Origin: DATAVB01 sp040414495
GTDB taxonomy: Bacteria; Actinomycetota; Actinomycetes; Mycobacteriales; QHCD01
Reading direction: 5' to 3'
Assembly (NCBI GenBank): GCA_040414495.1
Contig: JBEDUI010000164.1
Coordinates: 1-9,093, forward strand
Length of the DNA: 9,093 nt
Shown: positions 1 to 5,509 of the stretch, piece after piece
Numbering within the stretch: the stretch's first letter is position 1
Layout of the letters: each line of letters opens with the position of its first letter
Program-made: the position numbers and the translations under genes
Notes under the pieces: generated by a model
Told to the model about the DNA's origin: nothing
Seen by the model: only the letters and a program-made list of their open reading frames with translations
Databases searched by the model: none

Positions 1-1
1 C

Positions 2-96
2 AGCCCCGGTCCATCCGATCGGCCCCAGTCCATCCGATCGGCCCCAGTCCATCCGATCAGCCCCAGTCCATCCGATCGGCCCCAGCCCGTCCGATC
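2..96. repeat. Five tandem copies of a 19-bp repeat
   Basis: Consecutive units start at 2, 21, 40, 59 and 78, with consensus GGCCCCAGTCCATCCGATC. Units 2 and 3 are identical. Unit 4 begins with A, unit 1 has one further change and unit 5 has two changes in the middle. Most unit junctions create the 8-bp palindrome CCGATCGG. The period is not a multiple of three, so this is not a coding repeat. The array touches the window edge and may continue upstream. It lies about 65 bp before the ABC-F gene. Its function is unknown; it could be a minisatellite-like intergenic repeat or an array of protein-binding sites. Confidence 0.93.
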
Positions 97-110
97 GGCG
101 GCGACCTGGA

Positions 111-128
111 CGACCGGAAAGTCGGTCG
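111..128. promoter_or_regulatory. Small hairpin upstream of the ABC-F gene
   Basis: CGACCG (111-116) and CGGTCG (123-128) form a 6-bp GC-rich stem around a six-base loop. The hairpin sits just before a strong Shine-Dalgarno-like GGAGGA (137-142). It could be part of a leader structure, but it is short and could occur by chance at this GC content. Confidence 0.25.
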
Positions 129-146
129 CGTACGGCGGAGGACTGC

Positions 147-215
147 GTGAGACTCGGCGTTCGTGGGGCATATCGAAATCGGTGCGGTGAATTACCGGCT
201 GCCGGATGGCCGTGA
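147..215 (+). CDS. Possible 22-codon leader ORF overlapping the ABC-F start
   Basis: A GTG at 147 lies four bases after GGAGGA (137-142), the only good ribosome binding site in the region. It opens a 22-codon frame ending in TGA at 213-215. The frame overlaps the first 17 codons of the ABC-F gene in a different frame. The peptide begins MRLGVRGAYRNRCGEL and contains a rare TTA leucine codon at 192-194. Some antibiotic-resistance ABC-F genes are controlled by ribosome stalling on short leader ORFs, so the arrangement is suggestive. Nothing proves it is translated; the GGAGGA may simply serve the ABC-F gene at long range. Confidence 0.25.
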   Translation: MRLGVRGAYRNRCGELPAAGWP

Positions 216-1734
216 GCTACTGCGCGACGTGAGCTTCCGGGTCGGTGATGGCGCGAAAATCGCGCTGGTCGGCATGAACGGCTCTGGCAAGACCACGCTG
301 TTGCGGATCATTGCCGGTGATATCCCGCCGTCTTCGGGCAGCGTGGTGCACAGTGGCGGGCTCGGCGTAATGCGGCAGTTTGTCGGTACCGGCCGCGGGG
401 TGAGCACGGTGCGGGATCTGCTGGTCTCGGTCGCCGCGCCGCCGCTGGTCCAGGCCTACCGGGAATTGCGCGCGGCGGCGCAGGGCATGCACGGCAGTGA
501 AGCACATCAGCTGCGGTACGCCAGCGCGCTCATTCGGTGGGGTGAGGCCGGCGGTTACGACGCCGAGGTCTTCTGGGACGAATGCTGTACGCGGGCAATC
601 GGATTGCCGTACGAGGCCGTCCAGGATCGTGACGTCATGACCTTGTCCGGCGGCGAGCAGAAAAAGCTCGTACTGGAGTCCTTGTTACGCGGCCCCGACG
701 AGGTGCTGCTGCTCGACGAGCCGGACAACTATCTGGACGTGCCGGGGAAACGCTGGCTGGAATCGCGACTGACGGACAGCGCGAAGACAATTCTTTTTGT
801 CTCGCACGATCGTGAATTGTTGGCCCGTACGGCCGGGCAGATCATCACGATCGAGACGAATACGGCCTGGGCGTACGGCGGTGGATTCGCCTCGTATCAT
901 GAGGCCCGCTCGGATCGGCACGCCCGGTTCGAGGAAATGCATCGACGCTGGGATGACGAGCGGCGCAAGCTGGCAGATTTGGTGAAACGCCTACAGTTGG
1001 CCAAATCCTCGAAGACCCAGGCCGCCATGACCCGGCTGCAACGGCACGAGCAGCGGGAACCGGAAGTGCCGCCCCGTTCGCAGAATATCCGGATGCGGCT
1101 GAGCGGCGGGCGGACCGGCGTTCGGGTACTCACCTGTTCTCAGCTGGCCCTGACCGGGCTGACCGAGCCGTTCGACCTGGAGATTTTCTACGGCGACCGG
1201 GCAGCCGTACTCGGCTGGAATGGCACCGGTAAATCACATTTCCTGCGATTGCTCGCCGATTGGCCGCAAACCGATTCGGTCAAGCATTCCGGCGAATGGA
1301 AGCTCGGTGCCCGCGTAATTCCGGGACATTTCTCGCAGACCCACGAGCATCCGGAATTGGCCGACCGGACATTGCTGCAAATCCTGTGGGACGACTGCGC
1401 GTTGAGCCTGGAGGCGGCCGCACCCGCCCTGCACCGGTACGAGTTGACCAGCGCCCGCGACCAGAAATTCGGAACATTGTCGGGTGGTCAGCAGGCGCGT
1501 TTCCAGATTCTGCTGCTGGAAATGTCCGGCGCGACGCTGCTCATTCTCGACGAGCCGACGGACAACCTCGATGTAGCGTCGGCCGAGGCGTTGGAATCGG
1601 CGCTGGAGGAATTCGACGGAACCGTGATCGCGGTGACGCACGATCGCTGGTTCGCCCGTTCGTTCACGCGATTCGTACTGTTCGGCGCGGACGGCTCGGT
1701 CCGCGAGACGCCGGAGCCGGTCTGGGACCAGTGA
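163..1734 (+). CDS. ABC-F family ATP-binding protein (two fused ATPase domains, no membrane segment)
   Basis: This 523-residue soluble protein has two ABC ATPase domains in one chain. The first has Walker A GMNGSGKTT (37-45), signature LSGGEQ (161-166), Walker B ending LLLDEPDNYLD (about 182-192, catalytic Glu186) and switch His215. The second has Walker A GWNGTGKSH (351-359), LSGGQQ (439-444), LLILDEPTDNLD (459-470, Glu464) and His493. A charged, Arg/Lys-rich linker (about 245-310) matches the inter-domain linker by which ABC-F proteins reach into the ribosomal E site. ABC-F proteins are translation factors or give resistance to ribosome-targeting antibiotics; which applies here cannot be told from sequence. 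The GTG at 163 is chosen because an in-frame stop lies at 148-150 and the family-typical start MGHIEI follows, but no well-spaced Shine-Dalgarno precedes it. Residue 175 uses the rare codon TTA. The stop lies one base from the convergent moeA stop. Confidence 0.93.
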   Translation: MGHIEIGAVNYRLPDGRELLRDVSFRVGDGAKIALVGMNGSGKTTLLRIIAGDIPPSSGSVVHSGGLGVMRQFVGTGRGVSTVRDLLVSVAAPPLVQAYRELRAAAQGMHGSEAHQLRYASALIRWGEAGGYDAEVFWDECCTRAIGLPYEAVQDRDVMTLSGGEQKKLVLESLLRGPDEVLLLDEPDNYLDVPGKRWLESRLTDSAKTILFVSHDRELLARTAGQIITIETNTAWAYGGGFASYHEARSDRHARFEEMHRRWDDERRKLADLVKRLQLAKSSKTQAAMTRLQRHEQREPEVPPRSQNIRMRLSGGRTGVRVLTCSQLALTGLTEPFDLEIFYGDRAAVLGWNGTGKSHFLRLLADWPQTDSVKHSGEWKLGARVIPGHFSQTHEHPELADRTLLQILWDDCALSLEAAAPALHRYELTSARDQKFGTLSGGQQARFQILLLEMSGATLLILDEPTDNLDVASAEALESALEEFDGTVIAVTHDRWFARSFTRFVLFGADGSVRETPEPVWDQ

Positions 1735-1735
1735 C

Positions 1736-2881
1736 TCAGTGCGGTAAGGCGACCAACTGCACCGGCTCGCCAGCCCAGCCCGGCGGGATTACGGCCAACG
1801 CCTCGGCCAACGCGGCACCGTGCAGCGAGGCGGGCCGGTCCGTACCGATCGGCCGTACCGCGCCGGCCCGACCGGTCACCGGAACCAACCGGGTCCGTTC
1901 GGTACGGGACCGAACATCACCGGTAAACGTCGCGGTCGGTAACTCCGGCAGCGCCCGGCCAGCCAGCCCGGTGAGCAACGGATCCAGCAGGGTCATGGCC
2001 GCCACCAGCGCCGCGTACGGATTCCCGGGCAACGCGACCAGCCAGCGCCCATCGGCCAGTTCCGCCAATGCCTGCGGGTGACCGGGACGGCAGGACACCC
2101 CGTCGACCACGAGCCGGGCGCCCAGCGCGCGCAGGCTGGCCCGGACCGTATCGGCCCGGCCGACCGACGACGCGCCGCAGCTGAGGACTACGTCGGCGTC
2201 GGCCGTGCGTACGGCCTCGGTCACCTCCGCCTGCCGGTCGCCGAGCCGGACGATCCCGGTCAGCCGGCCCCCGAGCGCCGGGATGAGACCCGGCAGCATC
2301 GGGCCGATCGAGTCGCGGATCCGGCCGCTGCCCGGCAGGCCGGTGAGCCCGACCTCGTTGCCGATGACCAGGGCGAGTACGCGGGCCGGTCCGCGTACCG
2401 ACAGCGCGTCGACGGCCAGACCAGCGGCCAGGCCCAACAACGCCGGAGTGACGGGGGTACCGGCCGGGGCGACCGTCGCGCCGGCGGCCATTTCCTCGCC
2501 GACCCGCCGGATGTGCCGGCCGGCCGGTACGTCGCCGGTCACCAGGTTGTCCTTGCAGTCGGCGTGTTCGTACGGCAGGACCGCGGTGGCACCGGTCGGT
2601 ACCCAGGCGCCGGTCGCGATCTCCACCGCCTCCCCCGGCGCGATGGCGCACCGCTCGACCGGGCCGGCGGCCACCATCCCGACCAGCCGCCACGGCGGAT
2701 CCCCGGCGACCGCGTACCCGTCCATCGCCGCGGTGTCGAAGGACGGCATCGGCGCAGCCGCCACCAGGGCATCGGCCAGTGTCGTCCCGAGCGCGTCGGC
2801 AGCCGGAATTTCCTTGGCCGGCAGCGGTCGGGCCGACCGGTAGGCCGCGTCGCGGGCCGCCGACCAGCCGTGCGAGGTCAC
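1736..2881 (-). CDS. moeA: Molybdopterin molybdenumtransferase MoeA
   Basis: This 381-residue cytoplasmic enzyme is expected to insert molybdate into adenylylated molybdopterin, releasing AMP and forming active molybdenum cofactor. Visible family motifs are PSFDTAAMDGYAV (46-58, with the Asp equivalent to E. coli Asp59), TGAWVPTGATAV (90-101), GRIRDSIGPML (186-196), SCGASSVGRAD (234-244), RPGHP (265-269) and LPGNP (284-288). It is somewhat shorter than E. coli MoeA (411 residues). The family GED motif reads GEE (128-130), so the position of E. coli Asp142 is Glu130. The usual SGGVSVG loop is changed to SCGASSVG. The GTG start overlaps the stop of the upstream DUF6457-like gene by 4 bp (GTGA at 2878-2881), which indicates translational coupling. 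It is the last gene of the fdhD-mobA-DUF6457-moeA operon. Confidence 0.93.
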   Translation of the reverse strand: MTSHGWSAARDAAYRSARPLPAKEIPAADALGTTLADALVAAAPMPSFDTAAMDGYAVAGDPPWRLVGMVAAGPVERCAIAPGEAVEIATGAWVPTGATAVLPYEHADCKDNLVTGDVPAGRHIRRVGEEMAAGATVAPAGTPVTPALLGLAAGLAVDALSVRGPARVLALVIGNEVGLTGLPGSGRIRDSIGPMLPGLIPALGGRLTGIVRLGDRQAEVTEAVRTADADVVLSCGASSVGRADTVRASLRALGARLVVDGVSCRPGHPQALAELADGRWLVALPGNPYAALVAAMTLLDPLLTGLAGRALPELPTATFTGDVRSRTERTRLVPVTGRAGAVRPIGTDRPASLHGAALAEALAVIPPGWAGEPVQLVALPH

Positions 2882-3138
2882 TGCTTCGGGCCGTCCCAGT
2901 TGCCGGCCAGTTCGGCCAGCCGGCCGGCGAGCCGCTCGGCGGTGGCGGCCGGATCGTCGGACCGGCCGGCGGCCAGCCCGAGCAGGAAGGCGGTCAACGG
3001 CGCGGCCGGCCGGGCCACCCCGTGGGCCACCTCGCGGGCCAGGTCGAGCACGAGCCTGGTCGCCTGGTCGTTCGGGATCAGGCCGTCGATTCCGAGCTCA
3101 CGGCACGCGGTCTCGGTCCAGTCCTCGAGAGTGCTCAC
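2878..3138 (-). CDS. Small DUF6457-like protein in a molybdenum-cofactor operon
   Basis: This 86-residue acidic, Ala/Leu-rich, probably all-helical protein begins with VSTLEDWTETACRELGID and has the core DLAREVAHGVARPAAPLTAF and LLGLAAG. I recognise this as the actinobacterial DUF6457 family, which from memory is found next to, or fused with, MobA-type proteins. Its biochemical role is unknown. There is no signal peptide, membrane segment or cysteine motif. The GTG at 3138 is preferred over an ATG 12 codons upstream, because GGAGGGA (minus strand, about 3145-3151) lies six bases before it and the family start motif follows directly. The gene follows mobA by 63 bp and overlaps moeA by 4 bp, so it is almost certainly cotranslated with moeA. 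Its position suggests a helper of the MobA or MoeA step, which is inference. Confidence 0.85.
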   Translation of the reverse strand: MSTLEDWTETACRELGIDGLIPNDQATRLVLDLAREVAHGVARPAAPLTAFLLGLAAGRSDDPAATAERLAGRLAELAGNWDGPKQ

Positions 3139-3201
3139 GTACGTCCCTCCGCTAGACGCGCTGACTGCCTGCAATCATGCCCGCTCGGTGGCGTACGAAG
3201 A

Positions 3202-3771
3202 CTAGTCAGCCCATTCCCGCGCCCGGGCCAGATCGGCCTCGGTGTCGCAGTCGAACCACGGTGGCGGGCCGTCTGTCGGCAGGCTCAGCCTGTGCACGCG
3301 TTCGGCTGCGGCGAGTACGGCCCGCATCGGGCTGCCGGCGCCTCGCCCGGCGACGCAGACGCGCAGCGCATCGGTCCGCCACACGGCACACAACAACTGG
3401 TCCCGGCCCTCGCCGTCGACCAGCACCGCGACGTCGGCATCACCGGTCAGCTTGGCCAGTTCGCGCACCGTCGCGGCGGTGACGAACGGCAGGTCGCCGG
3501 CGAGTACGGCCACCCGACCACTGTCCACATGCGACAGTCCGGCGATGACGGCGGCGACCGGCCCGCCGCCCGGCGGATCCTCCCGGGTTACCACGTCCGC
3601 TCGCACTCCGGCCGGACAAGGCCCGACGACCACCAGCTTGGCGGCATCGGCCACCGCCGAGGCGACCCGAGCCGCGATCGGTATGCCGCCCACGTCCAGC
3701 GCCGGCTTGTCCCGGCCACCGAGCCGGCGGGCCGAGCCACCGGTCAGCAGAATTGCGTCGTAATTAACCAC
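3202..3771 (-). CDS. mobA: Molybdenum cofactor guanylyltransferase MobA
   Basis: This 189-residue nucleotidyltransferase is expected to transfer GMP from GTP to molybdenum cofactor, giving the guanine dinucleotide form used by formate dehydrogenases and other DMSO-reductase-family enzymes. The N-terminus has the nucleotide-binding loop LLTGGSARRLGGRDKP (8-23; family LAGGxSxRMGxDK, Lys22). GPVAAV (70-75) and the metal-binding AGDLPF (91-96, Asp93) follow, and near the C-terminus comes FDCDTEADL (173-181), equivalent to the FxNINTPEDL end motif. The GTG at 3771 lies inside the last codons of fdhD (8-bp overlap), about six bases after a GGAAG ribosome binding site. The frame stays open up to an ATG at 3822, but that would add residues unlike the family N-terminus. 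Length is usual for MobA. The alternative reading is a related NTP transferase such as MocA, but the fdhD context favours MobA. Confidence 0.88.
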   Translation of the reverse strand: MVNYDAILLTGGSARRLGGRDKPALDVGGIPIAARVASAVADAAKLVVVGPCPAGVRADVVTREDPPGGGPVAAVIAGLSHVDSGRVAVLAGDLPFVTAATVRELAKLTGDADVAVLVDGEGRDQLLCAVWRTDALRVCVAGRGAGSPMRAVLAAAERVHRLSLPTDGPPPWFDCDTEADLARAREWAD

Positions 3772-4615
3772 GGGCGTCTTCCATGGCCGGCAACCGGATG
3801 CGTTCGGGCCGCGAATAGACATTGCAGCGCCGCCCGCGTAGAAATCCGACCAATGTCATGCCAAATTGCTCGGCCAATTCGACCGCCAGGCTGGAGGGCG
3901 CCGACACCGCGGCCAATACCGGAATCCCCGCCACCACAGCCTTTTGCGCGATCTCGAATCCGGCCCGGCCGCTCACGACCAGAATGCCGCCCGGTAGCCG
4001 GCCAGTCAGAAAAGCCTGGCCCACAACCTTGTCGACCGCGTTGTGCCGGCCGACATCCTCGGCGATCAGGAGCAATTCACCGTCCGTATCGAACAGCCCG
4101 GCGGCGTGCAGCCCACCGGTCGATTCGAACGTCGCCTGCGCCGCCCGCAGCCGATCGGGCAGTTCGTACAGCAGTTGTACGTCGATCTCGAGACCGGCGC
4201 CGATCGTGGGTACGCCCAGCACGCTGATCGCGTCGAGGCTGGTCTTGCCGCAGACTCCGCAGGCCGAAGACATCGTGCCGCGCCGTTCCAGCCGGCCCAG
4301 ATCCGGCTCCTGCCGTGGCCGGGCGGTCACGGTGACCACGTTGTAGAGCTGTTCCTCGACGTCCTTGCAGTAGTCGATCTGCCCGATCTCGGCCGGATCG
4401 CGGATAATCCCCTCGCTGTACAACAGCCCGGCCGCCAGCGCGAAATCCTCCCCCGGCGTACGCATGGTGACCGCTACGGGGATGGCGCCATCGCCGATGT
4501 CGAGGCGGATTTCCAGCGGTTCCTCGGTAACCAGCGTGTCCCGGCGCAGCGCCGACGACCCATCGGCGATGACCTGGACCCGCGCTCGGCTGGTTGCGGC
4601 TGGACGAACCGGCAT
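3764..4615 (-). CDS. fdhD: Formate dehydrogenase accessory sulfurtransferase FdhD
   Basis: This 283-residue cytoplasmic protein passes sulfur from a cysteine desulfurase (IscS-type) to the guanine-dinucleotide molybdenum cofactor, which formate dehydrogenase needs for activity. Family blocks are TLVTEEPLEIRL (27-38), MRTPGEDFALAAGLLYSEGII (51-71), the SSACGVCGKTSLDAI segment (116-130) with the sulfur-carrying Cys119 and Cys122, GGLHAAGLF (167-175), EDVGRHNAVDKVVG (186-199) and SGRAGFEIAQKA (215-226). Length is normal. The ATG at 4615 is chosen because family similarity begins soon after it; the frame is open further upstream but runs antisense-like through the tetR gene. A TAGCCT box seven bases before the ATG suggests a leaderless transcript. 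It is the first gene of the Moco operon, and its end overlaps mobA by 8 bp. No formate dehydrogenase structural gene is visible in the window. Confidence 0.93.
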   Translation of the reverse strand: MPVRPAATSRARVQVIADGSSALRRDTLVTEEPLEIRLDIGDGAIPVAVTMRTPGEDFALAAGLLYSEGIIRDPAEIGQIDYCKDVEEQLYNVVTVTARPRQEPDLGRLERRGTMSSACGVCGKTSLDAISVLGVPTIGAGLEIDVQLLYELPDRLRAAQATFESTGGLHAAGLFDTDGELLLIAEDVGRHNAVDKVVGQAFLTGRLPGGILVVSGRAGFEIAQKAVVAGIPVLAAVSAPSSLAVELAEQFGMTLVGFLRGRRCNVYSRPERIRLPAMEDARG

Positions 4616-4622
4616 ACCGCCC

Positions 4623-4628
4623 AGGCTA
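4623..4628 (-). promoter_or_regulatory. Putative -10 box for a leaderless fdhD operon transcript
   Basis: On the minus strand TAGCCT fits the actinobacterial -10 pattern TANNNT and is followed by seven bases and then the fdhD ATG (4615-4613). This places the expected transcript start at or next to the start codon. No convincing -35 is seen, and no well-spaced Shine-Dalgarno precedes the ATG. Confidence 0.4.
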
Positions 4629-4672
4629 CGGGACCGCGCCCGTATCGCGGCTGCTTCCGGAACGCGATCCCG
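4629..4672 (-). terminator. Strong hairpin between tetR and fdhD, possible terminator of tetR
   Basis: Arms 4629-4638 and 4663-4672 pair over ten bases in minus-strand RNA, with one G-U wobble, around a 24-base loop that itself contains the palindrome TTCCGGAA. No T-run follows, as is common in high-GC actinobacteria. The hairpin lies after the tetR stop (4750) and directly before the suggested fdhD -10 box. It could end tetR transcription, insulate fdhD, or act as an operator. Confidence 0.35.
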
Positions 4673-4749
4673 GGAGGCTGGGCGAGTGAACCAGGTTGCT
4701 GTCCCGGCCAGGGCCAAGCTAGCCAACACCGCCGTTACTGCGACAGACG

Positions 4750-5349
4750 CTACTGGGCTGGCGCGGGGATGGCGTTGTCGATGAGGACGGCGGCGATGGC
4801 GGCGGCGGTCGGGAAGGTTTCGGTGTTGAGGGCTCGATTGCGGGCCGAGGCGCCATCGAGGAGCAGCGCCAGTTGTTCGCCGAGCTCTTCGGGGTTGGTG
4901 GCGCCGGCTTCGCGTGCGGTTTCGGCGAGCCGTGCGGCAACGGCTTTTTTGTAATCGTGTGCGCGCTGGCGTGCGGGGTGCTGAGGGTCGGGGATTTCGA
5001 CGGACGCAGCGATGAAGGGGCACAGGGGCGTGATGTCGTCCTGTGTCGCGGTCCTGGGTAGGTCGAAGGCCGCGAGGAGTCGTTCGCGAGGCGTGAGGTC
5101 GGTGCGGTCGAACACTGCCGACATGACGTCGGGATCGAATCGGCGCAGGTATTCGGCGACGAGTTCGTCCTTTCCGGCGAAGTGTTGGTACGCCGTGCGC
5201 TTCGACACCTGGGCCACGGCGCAGAGTTGGTCCATGCCGGTCTGGTTGATGCCCTGATCGCGGAACAGTTTTTGTGACGCGCCGAGGATGCGCTCGCGCG
5301 CTCCCCTGCCACGGCGGCGGCCTTGGGGGCCCTTCTCCAACTCCGTCAT
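4750..5349 (-). CDS. TetR family transcriptional regulator
   Basis: This 199-residue regulator has an N-terminal TetR helix-turn-helix domain at about 15-64: RERILGASQKLFRDQGINQT, then the recognition region VSKRTAYQHFAGKDELV. The C-terminal two-thirds is a helical ligand-binding and dimerisation domain with a CPFIAASVEIPDPQHPA segment (110-126); the ligand cannot be deduced. It is divergent from the SDR/F420-reductase-like operon across a short intergenic region with two direct repeats, the classic arrangement for a TetR repressor that controls itself and its neighbour. The ATG at 5349 follows TACGCT by six bases, so the mRNA is probably leaderless; GAGGT directly abuts the ATG, too close to act as a ribosome binding site. 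It is separated from fdhD by 134 bp on the same strand. Confidence 0.93.
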   Translation of the reverse strand: MTELEKGPQGRRRGRGARERILGASQKLFRDQGINQTGMDQLCAVAQVSKRTAYQHFAGKDELVAEYLRRFDPDVMSAVFDRTDLTPRERLLAAFDLPRTATQDDITPLCPFIAASVEIPDPQHPARQRAHDYKKAVAARLAETAREAGATNPEELGEQLALLLDGASARNRALNTETFPTAAAIAAVLIDNAIPAPAQ

Positions 5350-5355
5350 ACCTCA

Positions 5356-5361
5356 AGCGTA
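5356..5361 (-). promoter_or_regulatory. Putative -10 box for a leaderless tetR transcript
   Basis: On the minus strand TACGCT (TANNNT type) is followed by six bases (TGAGGT) and then the tetR ATG at 5349-5347, so transcription should begin at the start codon. The first direct repeat (5378-5397) lies about 17 bp upstream of this box, in the -35 region, as expected for self-repression. No clear -35 hexamer is seen. Confidence 0.4.
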
Positions 5362-5377
5362 GCCCAGCTGGGTAACG

Positions 5378-5397
5378 ACCGGTGTACATAGCTTGTG
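5378..5397. promoter_or_regulatory. Direct repeat 1, candidate TetR operator
   Basis: ACCGGTGTACATAGCTTGTG matches the repeat at 5432-5451 at 16 of 20 positions, sharing the core CGGTxTACATAxCT. It includes the palindrome TGTACA. It overlaps the -35 regions proposed for both divergent promoters, which suits repression of tetR and the SDR operon. The role is inferred from position and repetition only. Confidence 0.5.
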
Positions 5398-5421
5398 TTC
5401 CGACTGACCACCCGCTACGTT
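5393..5421 (+). promoter_or_regulatory. Putative promoter of the SDR operon
   Basis: TTGTGT (5393-5398) and TACGTT (5416-5421) are separated by 17 bp and resemble -35 and -10 elements, with a start site expected near 5428. The -35 overlaps the first direct repeat, and the second lies just downstream of the expected start site, so a repressor bound to both could block RNA polymerase. A 7-bp inverted repeat, TGTGTTC (5394-5400) with GAACACA (5424-5430), spans the same interval. The match is modest. Confidence 0.35.
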
Positions 5422-5431
5422 AAGAACACAG

Positions 5432-5451
5432 ATCGGTATACATAACTGGTG
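5432..5451. promoter_or_regulatory. Direct repeat 2, candidate TetR operator
   Basis: ATCGGTATACATAACTGGTG is the second copy of the 20-bp element in the tetR/SDR divergent region, 54 bp from the first copy start to start (about five helical turns). It contains the palindrome GTATAC. The spacing would put both copies on nearly the same face of the DNA, compatible with cooperative binding or a short loop. Confidence 0.5.
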
Positions 5452-5509
5452 CTGTCGTGGTCAGCGCAGACCAGCTGTGTCGAAGGCTCGTCTACTCAAT
5501 GGAGTGATC

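Noticed and set aside
3139..3174. Upstream ATG start (3174) for the DUF6457-like gene.
   Set aside because: GGAGGGA is spaced for the GTG at 3138, and the family motif STLEDW follows it directly.
3772..3822. Upstream ATG start (3822) for mobA.
   Set aside because: It would add 17 residues with no family similarity and a 59-bp overlap with fdhD; the GTG at 3771 has a ribosome binding site and the family N-terminus.
1260..4227. Long plus-strand open frames across the moeA-mobA-fdhD region (for example 2078-3205 and 2779-4227).
   Set aside because: They are antisense shadows of recognised genes, with low-complexity Arg/Pro/Gly composition and no family motifs.
4640..4760. A hydrophobic stretch (VASVAVTAVLASLALAG) in frame just upstream of fdhD, like a membrane segment or signal anchor.
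   Set aside because: FdhD is cytoplasmic, no good start or ribosome binding site precedes the segment, and the family N-terminus begins near 4615. It is most likely chance translation of intergenic DNA.
4616..5389. The fdhD frame stays open upstream to 5389, giving an apparent 541-residue protein.
   Set aside because: The extension runs through the tetR gene in another frame and is Arg/Pro-rich shadow sequence; FdhD similarity starts after the ATG at 4615.
5477..5509. Upstream GTG start (5477) for the SDR.
   Set aside because: The 11 extra residues do not match SDR N-termini, and GGAG is placed for the GTG at 5510.
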